The notes under the pieces: generated by a model
Database searches by the model: none
What the model was told of the DNA's origin: nothing
The model's input: the letters and a program-made list of their open reading frames with translations, nothing else
Position numbers and translations under genes: made by a program
Assembly (NCBI GenBank): GCA_020062665.1
Contig: JAGUVW010000003.1
Coordinates: 62,001-126,000, forward strand
DNA: 64,000 bases
DNA from: Pseudomonadales bacterium
GTDB lineage: Bacteria; Pseudomonadota; Gammaproteobacteria; Pseudomonadales; Ketobacteraceae
Reading direction: 5' to 3'
Shown here: piece by piece, positions 54,677 through 63,523 of the stretch
Layout of the letters: the number at the start of each line of letters is the position of its first letter
Position numbering within the stretch: position 1 is the first letter of the stretch

Positions 54677-56074
54677 ATGAATGCCGTACTGGATAGCAAA
54701 TTCACCGACTACAAAGTTGCCGATATTTCCCTGGCCAAGTGGGGCCGCAAGGAAATCGAAATCGCCGAGGGCGAAATGCCCGCGCTGATGGCGCTGCGCA
54801 ACAAATACAAGGCCCAGCAGCCGCTGAAAGGCGCCCGCATCATGGGTTGCATTCACATGACCATTCAAACCGCCGTGCTGATCGAAACGCTGACGGCACT
54901 GGGCGCGGAAGTGCGCTGGTCCTCGTGCAACATTTTTTCCACCCAGGATCACGCGGCTGCGGCCATTGCGGCGGCCGGCATTCCGGTATTCGCCTGGAAA
55001 GGTGAAACCGAAGAAGAATTCTGGTGGTGCATCGAGCAGACCATCAAGGCGGAAAAAGACAGCGACAAGCTGTGGGACGCCAACATGATTCTGGACGACG
55101 GCGGCGACCTGACCCAGATCCTGCACGAGAAATACCCGCAGATGCTGGACAAGATCCACGGTATTTCCGAAGAAACCACCACGGGCGTACACCGTCTGCT
55201 GGAAATGCTGGAGCACGGCAAACTGAAAGTGCCTGCGATCAACGTCAACGATGCTGTCACCAAGTCGAAGAACGACAACAAATACGGTTGCCGTCACTCG
55301 CTGAACGACGCCATCAAGCGCGGCACCGACCACCTGCTGGCCGGCAAGAAAGCGCTGGTGATCGGCTATGGTGATGTGGGCAAAGGTTCTGCTGCGTCGC
55401 TGCGTCAGGAAGGCATGATCGTACGCGTCACCGAGATCGATCCGATCTGCGCCATGCAGGCGTGCATGGACGGCTACGAAGTGGTGTCCCCCTATATCAA
55501 CGGCATCAACACCGGTACCGCAGAAGGCATCGACAAGCAGCTGCTGGGCAACACCGATCTGGTGGTCACCACCACCGGCAACGTCAACGTGTGCGACAAG
55601 TTCATGCTGCAGGCGCTGAAAAATGGCGCTGTGGTGTGCAACATCGGCCACTTCGACAGCGAGATCGACACGGCTTTCATGCGCAAGAACTGGGAATGGG
55701 AAGAGGTGAAGCCGCAGGTGCACATGGTGTACCGCAACAAGGCCACCAACGATCACCTGATCCTGCTGTCGGAAGGCCGCCTGGTAAACCTGGGCAACGC
55801 CACCGGCCACCCGTCGCGCATCATGGACGGTTCTTTTGCCAACCAGGTGCTGGCGCAGATCTATCTGTGGGAACGCAAGTTCGCCGCGCTGCCAGCGGGT
55901 GAAAAAGCGAAAAACCTGTACGTGAAAGTGCTGCCGAAAAAGCTGGACGAAGAAGTGGCGGCGGAGATGGTGCGCGGCTTCGGCGGCGTGATCACCCGTC
56001 TGACGGCGGAACAGGCAAAGTACATCAACGTTGCCGTTGACGGGCCGTACAAGCCGGATAGTTATAAGTATTGA
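54677..56074 (+). CDS. ahcY: S-adenosylhomocysteine hydrolase
   Basis: NAD-dependent enzyme that cleaves SAH to adenosine and homocysteine, relieving product inhibition of methyltransferases. 465 residues. [32 protein letters not shown], the NAD motif [16 protein letters not shown] and [10 protein letters not shown] are visible, ending in PDSYKY. The GAGAGGC site lies before the ATG. Confidence 0.98.
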   Translation: MNAVLDSKFTDYKVADISLAKWGRKEIEIAEGEMPALMALRNKYKAQQPLKGARIMGCIHMTIQTAVLIETLTALGAEVRWSSCNIFSTQDHAAAAIAAAGIPVFAWKGETEEEFWWCIEQTIKAEKDSDKLWDANMILDDGGDLTQILHEKYPQMLDKIHGISEETTTGVHRLLEMLEHGKLKVPAINVNDAVTKSKNDNKYGCRHSLNDAIKRGTDHLLAGKKALVIGYGDVGKGSAASLRQEGMIVRVTEIDPICAMQACMDGYEVVSPYINGINTGTAEGIDKQLLGNTDLVVTTTGNVNVCDKFMLQALKNGAVVCNIGHFDSEIDTAFMRKNWEWEEVKPQVHMVYRNKATNDHLILLSEGRLVNLGNATGHPSRIMDGSFANQVLAQIYLWERKFAALPAGEKAKNLYVKVLPKKLDEEVAAEMVRGFGGVITRLTAEQAKYINVAVDGPYKPDSYKY

Positions 56075-56100
56075 GTTGCTGAGAGCGGAGCATTGTCTCC

Positions 56101-56218
56101 GCATTCCGGGGTGGGAGAACCGCCTTTGGGGCACGCTACAAGCACATCCATGTGCGCTCGACAGCGGCCATCCATGGCCGCTGACGTCCCCAAAGGCGGT
56201 TCTCCCACCCCGGAACGC
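56101..56218. repeat. Long nested inverted repeat between ahcY and metF
   Basis: Arms at 56104-56131 and 56188-56215 are perfect 28-bp inverted copies, extendable to 31 with one mismatch. The 56-base interior holds two further hairpins: GCACAT/ATGTGC (56042+100 to 56155) and CAGCGGCCAT/ATGGCCGCTG at 56162-56183, both closing on a CC loop. It occupies nearly the whole 178-base gap. It resembles an intergenic repeat (REP/BIME-like or MITE-like) and could also stall or terminate transcription. Confidence 0.85.
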
Positions 56219-56252
56219 TACCCCAGCACCAGCTGCGAACAGCGAGAACACC

Positions 56253-57110
56253 ATGAACTCCCAATCCAAATACGAAAAACGCTTCAGCTTCGAATTCTTC
56301 CCGCCGAAAACCGATGCCGGCATGGAAAAACTCGGCGTTGTGCAGCAGGAACTGGCGGCGCGCAAGCCCGGCTTTTTCTCCGTCACCTACGGCGCCGGCG
56401 GCTCCACCCGCGATAAAACCTTCGACACCGTCATGCGCGTGAAGAACGGCACCGGCATCTGCACCGCGCCGCACCTGTCCTGCGTCGGGGACACCAAAAA
56501 GCAGCTGGCGGAACTGCTGCAGCAATACAAGGCCAACGGCATCAATCGCATCGTGGCACTGCGCGGCGATCTGCCTTCCGGCATGGGTGCGTCCCTGGGT
56601 GAACTGAAATACGCCTCGGACCTGGTGCGTTTCATCCGCGAGCAGACCGGCAACCATTTCCACATCGAAGTGGCCGCCTACCCGGAAATGCATCCACAGG
56701 CGCAGGGCATGAATGCCGATCTGCAAGCTTTCAAGACCAAGGTGGATGCCGGCGCCAGCAGCGCGATTACGCAGTATTTCTTCAACATCGACGCCTACAA
56801 GTTCTTTATCGACAGTTGCGAACAGATGGGCATCGACATTCCAGTGGTGCCGGGCATCATGCCCATCACCAACTACGAGAATCTGGTGCGCTTCTCCCAT
56901 GCCTGCGGCGCCGAGATTCCGCGCTGGATCAAGGTGCGCATGGAATCCTTCGCCGGCGATCAGGCCTCCATCCTGAAATTCGGCGAGGAAGTGGTGACCA
57001 GCCTGTGCCAGGAGCTGCTCGATATGGGCGCACCGGGTCTGCATTTCTACACCATGAACCAGTCCGGCCCGACGCTGGCCATCTGGGACAACCTGAATCT
57101 CCCCGGCTAA
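56253..57110 (+). CDS. metF: Methylenetetrahydrofolate reductase
   Basis: FAD enzyme that reduces 5,10-methylene-THF to 5-methyl-THF for methionine synthesis. 285 residues. FSFEFFPPKTDAGM, FFSVTYGAGGSTRD, TAPHLSCVG, RIVALRGDLP and FHIEVAAYPEMHP are typical; ITQYFFNIDAYKFF lies in the active site. I chose the ATG at 56253, since earlier frame falls in the repeat. The repeat separates it from ahcY, but it continues the same pathway. Confidence 0.97.
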   Translation: MNSQSKYEKRFSFEFFPPKTDAGMEKLGVVQQELAARKPGFFSVTYGAGGSTRDKTFDTVMRVKNGTGICTAPHLSCVGDTKKQLAELLQQYKANGINRIVALRGDLPSGMGASLGELKYASDLVRFIREQTGNHFHIEVAAYPEMHPQAQGMNADLQAFKTKVDAGASSAITQYFFNIDAYKFFIDSCEQMGIDIPVVPGIMPITNYENLVRFSHACGAEIPRWIKVRMESFAGDQASILKFGEEVVTSLCQELLDMGAPGLHFYTMNQSGPTLAIWDNLNLPG

Positions 57111-57128
57111 TTCAATTCGGTTGAACGC

Positions 57129-57147
57129 GGCTGCCCGCAAGGCAGCC
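57129..57147 (+). terminator. Hairpin after metF without U-tract
   Basis: GGCTGCC at 57129-57135 pairs with GGCAGCC at 57141-57147 across five bases, 19 bases past metF. No run of T follows, so termination may be weak or Rho-assisted. Confidence 0.5.
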
Positions 57148-57322
57148 CGGACCGCTATCCCCAGACCTGAACCTCATAAAAGCCAGCTATGCTTATAAAG
57201 AGCAAGGCTTGGTTCTACCTCTTAAACTGAATCATTTTCCAGCCGCTGACTCCCCAAAACGTTTCTGTCATTCAACGGCAGGATTGCGTCCGGCGCGACG
57301 CGGCGGTTCATTGGAGTGGTTT

Positions 57323-58624
57323 ATGTGGTTCAAACAGCAGAAAGCGCAGATACAGCAACTGGAAGCTCAGCTGTCTGAGGCGCAGGATTTTCTTGCCGCA
57401 CTGAAAAGCCATAACGCGGTCATCGAGTTTTCGCCCGACGGCACGATTCAGGACGTGAATTCATCCTTTCTGGAGGTGGTGGGCTACACCCGGGATGAGG
57501 TCGTGGGCAATCATCATCGGATGTTCTGCCTGCCGGAATATGTAAACAGTCAGGCGTACCGGCAGTTATGGCAGAATCTGGCCGCCGGCGAGTTCCAAAG
57601 TGGATCATTCGAGCGCGTCACCAAGCAGGGCAAAAGGATCTGGCTGCGCGCCACCTATTTTCCCGTGAGTCATGCCGGCCGTGTCTATCGTATCGTGAAG
57701 CTGGCCCAGGATGTGACGGCCGAAGCGGAACAACGTCGCGCCCAGCAAGCCATCTTGACCGCACTGGATCGCTCGCTGGCCGTCATCGAATTCAATCCCG
57801 ATGGCACCATCCTCACCGCCAACGACAATTTCCTGCGCTGCGTGGGCTATCGGCTCGACGAAGTGAAAGGCAAGCACCACCGGATTTTCTGTCCTGATCA
57901 GTTCTATCGCGACAATCCCCACTTCTGGCAGGCGCTGGCGCGGGGCGAATTCAAGACCGGAAAATTCGAGCGTCGCAACCGCCAGGGCGCCACGCTATGG
58001 CTCGAGGCCACCTACAATCCGGTCTTCGATGAGCAGCGCAAGGTGGTGAAGGTGATCAAATTCGCCAGCGACATCAGCCTCCGGGTGGAACAGGATCTGG
58101 CCACGCAACAGGCGGCCGAGATTGCCAACAGCACCTCGGAAGAAACCGCGCAGATTGCGGTCAATGGCGCGCGCATGCTGCAGCAGAGCGTGCAGATCTC
58201 CCAGGCCATTGCCACGCAAATTGGCGATGCATCGCAGCTGATCAGTCAGCTGAATGCGAAGTCTGCCGAGATCTCGGCCATCGTCACCACCATCAGCAGC
58301 ATTGCCGATCAGACCAACCTGCTGGCGCTGAACGCCGCCATCGAAGCCGCGCGGGCCGGTGAGCATGGCCGCGGCTTTGCGGTGGTGGCGGACGAGGTGC
58401 GCAGCCTGGCCTCGCGCACCAATGCCTCGACCCTGGAAATCGATGAGATGGTGCGGGGCAACCAGAACCTGACAGAAGACGCCATGAACCGCATGCAGCA
58501 GGTGCAGGAACAGGCGCGCCAGGGCAGCGAACTGATCAATCAAGCCGCGTCTGTTATCGAGGAAATCCGCCAGGGTGCAGAAAACGTTTCCCAAACCGTT
58601 GCCGCGCTGGGCCGGCTGGGCTGA
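57323..58624 (+). CDS. Soluble chemoreceptor with two PAS domains (BdlA-like)
   Basis: A 433-residue protein with no membrane helix. An N-terminal coiled helix ([17 protein letters not shown]) leads into PAS-1 (residues ~25-130) and PAS-2 (~145-255), two similar copies each with an NxxF...GY segment, and then a C-terminal methyl-accepting signalling hairpin ([20 protein letters not shown]). This layout, PAS-PAS-MCP and about 417-430 residues, is that of BdlA, the Pseudomonas biofilm-dispersal sensor, and of Aer2-like soluble receptors. The ligand, possibly haem or FAD, cannot be told. A GGAG site precedes the ATG. Confidence 0.9.
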   Translation: MWFKQQKAQIQQLEAQLSEAQDFLAALKSHNAVIEFSPDGTIQDVNSSFLEVVGYTRDEVVGNHHRMFCLPEYVNSQAYRQLWQNLAAGEFQSGSFERVTKQGKRIWLRATYFPVSHAGRVYRIVKLAQDVTAEAEQRRAQQAILTALDRSLAVIEFNPDGTILTANDNFLRCVGYRLDEVKGKHHRIFCPDQFYRDNPHFWQALARGEFKTGKFERRNRQGATLWLEATYNPVFDEQRKVVKVIKFASDISLRVEQDLATQQAAEIANSTSEETAQIAVNGARMLQQSVQISQAIATQIGDASQLISQLNAKSAEISAIVTTISSIADQTNLLALNAAIEAARAGEHGRGFAVVADEVRSLASRTNASTLEIDEMVRGNQNLTEDAMNRMQQVQEQARQGSELINQAASVIEEIRQGAENVSQTVAALGRLG

Positions 58625-58717
58625 ACGCTCCCGTTGCTGCATCCGTTTCGTCCGTTTGCCCCGGAAGAAGCCAGCACGTAACATCGGAGCTCCCCGGTTT
58701 ACGAAAGTGTGTCGCTC

Positions 58718-60085
58718 ATGTCCATCAATCACACCCTCATGCAACGGGATCTGTCTGTCCTCTGGCATCCCTGCACCCAGATGAAGGATCACGAACAGCT
58801 GCCCATCATTCCGATCAAACGGGGTGACGGCGTGTGGCTGGAGGATTTCGAAGGCAAACGTTATCTGGACGCGGTGAGCTCCTGGTGGGTGAATCTGTTC
58901 GGCCATGCCAATCCGCGCATCAACGCGCGGATCAAGGCGCAGCTCGATAGTCTTGAGCATGTAATTCTCGCGGGGTTCACCCATGAACCCATCATCGAGC
59001 TGTCGGAACGGTTGGTGGCGCTGACGCCGGAAAAACTCACACGGGTTTTTTACGCCGACAATGGCTCCTCCGGCATCGAAGTGGCGCTGAAGATGAGCTT
59101 TCACTACTGGCTGAATGAGAGCGAGCGCGCCGGAAGCAAAGCAACGAAAACGAAATTCGTCACGCTGGCGAACAGCTATCACGGCGAAACCCTGGCGGCA
59201 CTGGCCGTGGGCAATGTGGAGCTGTACAAGAAAACCTACGAACCACTGCTGATGACCACCTTCACCGCGCCCAGCCCGGATGCCTATCTGGCAGAACCCG
59301 GCGAAAGCGCAGAAAGCTGTGCGTTGCGCGCAGCGGCGAAAATGGAAAAAATCCTCGCGCAACGTCATGAAGAAATCTGCGCTGTGATCGTCGAGCCGCT
59401 GGTGCAGTGCGCCGGCAATATGCGCATGCATCATCCCCTGTACCTGACAAAACTGCGCGAACTGTGCGACCGCTACGACGTGCATCTGATCGCCGATGAA
59501 ATCGCCGTGGGCTTCGGCCGCACTGGCACTTTATTTGCGTGCGAACAGGCGCGGATCACGCCGGATTTTATGTGCCTGTCGAAAGGGCTCACCGGTGGCT
59601 ACCTGCCCCTGTGCGCCGTACTCACCACAGACAAAATCTACAACGCCTTTTACGATGATTACGCCAGCCTGCGCGGTTTCCTGCATTCCCATTCCTACAC
59701 CGGCAACCCGCTGGCCTGCGCCGCCGCACTCGCCACGCTGGATATTTTCCGCGACGACAACGTGATCGCACGCAACCAGAAGCTGATCGCGAAAATGCAG
59801 CAGGCGACCACGCATTTCCGCGATCACCCCCAGGTGGCGGATGTGCGCCAGACCGGCATGATCCTGGCAATCGAAATGGTGAAGGACAAACGGACAAGGG
59901 AACCTTATCCCTGGCAGGAGCGGCGTGGCCTGCGTGTTTATCAGCACGGCCTGGCCAACGGTGCGCTGCTGCGGCCGCTGGGCAGCGTGGTGTATTTCAT
60001 GCCGCCCTATGTGATCACGGAAGAGCAGATCGATTTTCTGGCGCAGGTGGCGTGGGATGGGATTCGGGCGGCGACGCGGGACTGA
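58718..60085 (+). CDS. bioA: Adenosylmethionine-8-amino-7-oxononanoate aminotransferase BioA
   Basis: Biotin-synthesis PLP aminotransferase that uses SAM as amino donor. About 455 residues. LWHPCTQMKDHE, AVSSWWVNLFGHANP, YADNGSSGIEVALKM, DEIAVGFGRTGTLFACE and LCLSKGLTGGYLPL (PLP lysine) are diagnostic of BioA. A GTG at 58709 is an alternative, but the ATG at 58718 is better spaced from GAAAG. Use of SAM as substrate fits the neighbouring methyl-cycle genes, although it is likely a separate transcript. Confidence 0.96.
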   Translation: MSINHTLMQRDLSVLWHPCTQMKDHEQLPIIPIKRGDGVWLEDFEGKRYLDAVSSWWVNLFGHANPRINARIKAQLDSLEHVILAGFTHEPIIELSERLVALTPEKLTRVFYADNGSSGIEVALKMSFHYWLNESERAGSKATKTKFVTLANSYHGETLAALAVGNVELYKKTYEPLLMTTFTAPSPDAYLAEPGESAESCALRAAAKMEKILAQRHEEICAVIVEPLVQCAGNMRMHHPLYLTKLRELCDRYDVHLIADEIAVGFGRTGTLFACEQARITPDFMCLSKGLTGGYLPLCAVLTTDKIYNAFYDDYASLRGFLHSHSYTGNPLACAAALATLDIFRDDNVIARNQKLIAKMQQATTHFRDHPQVADVRQTGMILAIEMVKDKRTREPYPWQERRGLRVYQHGLANGALLRPLGSVVYFMPPYVITEEQIDFLAQVAWDGIRAATRD

Positions 60086-60126
60086 ACGGATCGCACTGGG
60101 CCAATTGCACTGAGCGACAGGGCATT

Positions 60127-62022
60127 TCACTGCATCCTTGCCACGACCGACACCGGCCGAAACAGATCCGCCAGATGCAGCTCCCGCAGCATGGCCCGCT
60201 TTTTGGTTTGATGGCGCTGCATGCGGATCAGAATGTCGGACAGCGTACGCACTGCTTCGAGTATGTGGCTGCCTTTGTTCAGCATCACGCATTCCGCGCG
60301 CTGGGCCAGCACCACATCGGAAATTTCCGCCCGCGACGGCAGGCCTTCCTTCGCCAGCTGTTCCAGCACCTGGGTGGCCCAGATCACCGGCACGTGGGCG
60401 GCCTCACACAGCCAGAGAATTTCTTCCTGCACTTCCGCCAGGCGCTCGAAGCCGCATTCCACCGCCAGATCGCCGCGGGCAATCATCACGCCGCAACGGT
60501 GGCTGCGCAGGGCTGCCAGCAACATGTCCGGCAGATTTTCGAAACCGCGCCGGGTTTCGATCTTGAGCACGATGGCCGGTGGCGTGGCCGTCTGTTCCGC
60601 CAGCAGACGCTGCAGCTGCACCACATCGTTCGCAGTGTTGGCGAACGACAGCGCCACCATGTCCGCGTGGCGCGCCACAAACGGCAGATCCGCCAGATCC
60701 TTGGCCGTGAGCGCAGCCAGATCGAGCACGCTGTCCGGCAGGTTGATGCCTTTGTCACTGCCCAGCTTGCCGCCGCTGGCCCGCGTGCGGGTGACGCGCA
60801 CCTGCACCTGGCTCGCGCTCACCCGTTCAATCACCGCGCCGATCTTGCCGTCGTCGAACCATACCCGCTCGCCTTTTTTCGCTTGCCTGAATGCTGCAAA
60901 ACAGGTGCAGCCGATGTGGGCCGGATGCACCACCCGGCCATTGCGGTTGTGCTGGGCCGGGTGACCTGGTTCGGTGTCGGGGGTGATGACCAACCGATCG
61001 CCCGTTTGCAGCTGCAGGGTGTTTTCCACCCGTGGCAGCGAGCGCAGGCGATGGTGAACATCCCGCTGGGGTTTGCTGGACGCCGTCACCAGGGTTACGC
61101 CGTTAGCCAGATAGAGCGTCTTCTCGCTGTGCACGATGCAGTGATGGGGGTGCACCTCGACTACCGTCAGGGTACGGCGGGCACCCCTGGTATCCTTCAG
61201 CCGGATCACCTGGCCGGGCTTCAGGTAACGCAAAAAGCGGGAATACACGCGCAGCGCGGGCAGCCCCGCCGTTTCAGACCCTGACAAGGATTCCGGCGTG
61301 CCCGCCAGCAGTGCCAGCCGCGCCGGTTCCAGCACCTTGCCGGCGTAATCCCGCTGCGGCCGGATCTTGATGACACCAGGCCGGGTGGACAACGCTCCAG
61401 TGCGGATCTTCGGCCCCGCCAGATCCATCAGCACAGTGCAGGGCAGGCCGGTGGCTTGCCGGGCCGCCCGCAGATGCTCCAGCATTTTCTGCCACTGTTC
61501 GACACCATCATGGGCGCAGTTGATGCGCATGCAGTTCATGCCGTTTTTCAGCAGATCGAGAATCAGCTGGCCGTCGGCAGCCGCTTCACCCGGCATGGTC
61601 ACCATGATGCGGGCATTACGATCCGCTGGCGGCCGGCCGAACAGGGCTTCGGTGTGCTGTTGCAGACGCGCCGCGCCAGCAAGGTGAATCGGCTCCGCCG
61701 CCAGACGCTTTCCCGCCAGCGCGGCCAGGGCCGTGATCACCGCATCGAGGCTGGCCAGCACATCTGGCTCGGCGCGCCCCAGGGACGACAATCCCCACTG
61801 CGCCAGCGCCACCTGCAGGGCACGCAAATCCTGCCGGCGCAGCGCCAGATAGTGCAGCAGATTGCGAGCACTGGGCTGGCGGGCAGGGTCGATGGTGTCG
61901 AGTTGGGCCGTTGCCGATCGCTCGAACCGGAGCAACCGGCTGCGCAGCTGGCGCAGGATCTTCAGCAAGGCAGCGGGTTCAGGCAGTGCAGAAAAGGTAA
62001 TGTCGGCTTGATGCTGGGTCAT
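60127..62022 (-). CDS. Atypical pyruvate-kinase-like protein, 631 aa
   Basis: A long protein with a pyruvate-kinase barrel but an added ~140-residue N-terminal region (QLRSRLLRFERSATAQLDTI and so on). Barrel motifs remain: MRINCAHDG (for RLNFSHG), VLMDLAGPKIRTG, VLKIETRRGFENL (catalytic Lys), GVMIARGDLAVECG and WATQVLEQLAKEGLPSRAE. The MLSAETASG loop is replaced by MLNKGSHILEAV. An extra insertion in the barrel (near NRNGRVVHPAHIGCTCFAAF) and loss of a full C-terminal allosteric domain are further differences. A second pyk in the genome supports a different role. Confidence 0.85.
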   Translation of the reverse strand: MTQHQADITFSALPEPAALLKILRQLRSRLLRFERSATAQLDTIDPARQPSARNLLHYLALRRQDLRALQVALAQWGLSSLGRAEPDVLASLDAVITALAALAGKRLAAEPIHLAGAARLQQHTEALFGRPPADRNARIMVTMPGEAAADGQLILDLLKNGMNCMRINCAHDGVEQWQKMLEHLRAARQATGLPCTVLMDLAGPKIRTGALSTRPGVIKIRPQRDYAGKVLEPARLALLAGTPESLSGSETAGLPALRVYSRFLRYLKPGQVIRLKDTRGARRTLTVVEVHPHHCIVHSEKTLYLANGVTLVTASSKPQRDVHHRLRSLPRVENTLQLQTGDRLVITPDTEPGHPAQHNRNGRVVHPAHIGCTCFAAFRQAKKGERVWFDDGKIGAVIERVSASQVQVRVTRTRASGGKLGSDKGINLPDSVLDLAALTAKDLADLPFVARHADMVALSFANTANDVVQLQRLLAEQTATPPAIVLKIETRRGFENLPDMLLAALRSHRCGVMIARGDLAVECGFERLAEVQEEILWLCEAAHVPVIWATQVLEQLAKEGLPSRAEISDVVLAQRAECVMLNKGSHILEAVRTLSDILIRMQRHQTKKRAMLRELHLADLFRPVSVVARMQ

Positions 62023-62098
62023 GGGCAGTACTCGCCAGTGCGAGCAGCAATAGGGATCGGACAGTATCCCGGCCGATCATGAACCTGGGATGACGGAA

Positions 62099-63097
62099 TC
62101 AGGCCAGCGCCTTGCTGGCAGCGGCCAGAAAATCAAACCGGGGCAATGCCGATGGATCGAACTGGATCAGCAGGGCCACCCGCTGGTTCCCCTTGCGGTC
62201 ATGCAGAATCTGAAGCTCCACCGCCTGCGCGCCCTCCTGGCCGGCCTTGCGTTCGACACTGCGGCGGTCGAGGTAGAGGGTGTGCTTGTCCAGCGAAAGC
62301 AGAGCCGCCGCATCCACCAGCGCTTTCTGCACCAGCTCCGCATGGATGGGCAGCGTCTTGGTGGCATCGCCCAGCGCCATCAATTCGTCCTCCACCTGCT
62401 GCAGTTCCTTTTCGAGGGCAACGGTATCGGGCCGGGCACCACGACTCTCGAAATTCCAGCCCGCCTGCTGCAACAGGCCCAGCTTGCGCATCAACAGCCC
62501 ATGCTGGCTTTTCAGCTCCGATTGCTGCTGCTGGCGTTCCTCCAGGGTTTCCAGGATCTGGCGCAGTATCACGTCAAAGGCCCGACGCTTGAGTTGAAGG
62601 CGGGTCTGCTCCAGATCGGCGGATACCTCCAGCATCTGATGGTCATCAAAGCTCACCACGGTCTGCATCACATCCTGGCGGATGTCGCCGTCCACCATGT
62701 CGCTGGCCATGACGGTGCGCTTGCTCATCCGCGCCACCAGCAGGCCAAAGGCGGTATCGGTTTTCAGTTCGCTGCGGGCTTCATTCACACAGGTGTCTTT
62801 TGCCAGCACCTCGATCATCCGATCCGGATTGGCAAACAACACATTCAGGCGGGGATCGCTGGCGTGGTTTGCGGGAGTGGCCTGCAGGGGCGGCGCCAGG
62901 CTGTCCACCAGCTTCACTACATGATCCACCGCCTGCACCACCCCCGGCGCCAGACGTTTGCGTGCATCCGAGAGCGCATGCAACCGGCGATCCGTGGCAT
63001 CGATGGCGCGCTGGGTGGCCCGTTCGATCAGATCAGGGGGATAGTCTCCATTGGCATGTTCATCCCGGCCGAAAATCGATTGCAGAAATTGCAGCAT
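62099..63097 (-). CDS. Hypothetical protein with coiled-coil segment, 332 aa
   Basis: I do not recognise this protein. It is soluble, begins MLQFLQSIFGRDEHANGDYP, and has a charged, Gln/Leu/Glu-rich helical region at residues ~170-245 (RQQQQSELKSQHGLLMRKL; VALEKELQQVEDELMAL) suggesting a coiled coil. The C-terminal part ends ALLIQFDPSALPRFDF. It is upstream of the pyruvate-kinase-like gene on the same strand (76-base gap), so they may be transcribed together. Confidence 0.7.
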   Translation of the reverse strand: MLQFLQSIFGRDEHANGDYPPDLIERATQRAIDATDRRLHALSDARKRLAPGVVQAVDHVVKLVDSLAPPLQATPANHASDPRLNVLFANPDRMIEVLAKDTCVNEARSELKTDTAFGLLVARMSKRTVMASDMVDGDIRQDVMQTVVSFDDHQMLEVSADLEQTRLQLKRRAFDVILRQILETLEERQQQQSELKSQHGLLMRKLGLLQQAGWNFESRGARPDTVALEKELQQVEDELMALGDATKTLPIHAELVQKALVDAAALLSLDKHTLYLDRRSVERKAGQEGAQAVELQILHDRKGNQRVALLIQFDPSALPRFDFLAAASKALA

Positions 63098-63242
63098 AAA
63101 ACGCCTTCCCTAACGCTGGTATGGAACCGACAGGCTACGGGTGGCCTGGATTCGCCGTCAATGCGCCAGCTCAATGATCTGTCCGATCACGCCAGCTGTT
63201 ACCTGCGGACAAGTACAGCGACGATCCCTAAACCAGGCCACC

Positions 63243-63428
63243 GTGATCCGCACCGGCTGGGAATGGCTGCTGACGCCACTGATGATGTACCAGAACTATC
63301 ATCTGGTGCATCACCTCTATCCCACCGTGCCGTTCTACCGTTACAAGAAAGCCTGGCTGGCGCGGGAGCAGTTCCATGAGTCGCACCAGCCGGCGAAGGT
63401 GACGGCGTTCCAGTTCTTCCGGGAGTGA
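63243..63428 (+). pseudogene. Fatty acid desaturase C-terminal fragment
   Basis: A frame of about 60 codons that reads TGWEWLLTPLMMYQNYHLVH, then HLYPTVPFYRYKKAWLAREQ and on to QFFRE. The HxxHH histidine box (HLVHH) and YQNYH surroundings are those of the last di-iron motif of membrane fatty-acid desaturases/hydroxylases. The upstream histidine boxes are missing: no desaturase-like sequence could be found between 63098 and 63242, where the strand is non-coding. It therefore looks like the 3' remnant of a lost gene. A good terminator follows 36 bases after the stop. Confidence 0.75.
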
Positions 63429-63464
63429 TCCCTGCGCATCTGGCGTCAGGAAGGCACAACCCGC

Positions 63465-63490
63465 AGGCGGGGCTTTTCCCCGCCTTTTTT
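63465..63490 (+). terminator. Rho-independent terminator after the desaturase remnant
   Basis: AGGCGGGG at 63465-63472 and CCCCGCCT at 63478-63485 form a perfect eight-pair stem, followed by T residues to 63490. It is intact even though the gene ahead of it is not. Confidence 0.92.
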
Positions 63491-63523
63491 ACGGATTCAA
63501 TTCAGTGACCCTAGGGCGGGGAT

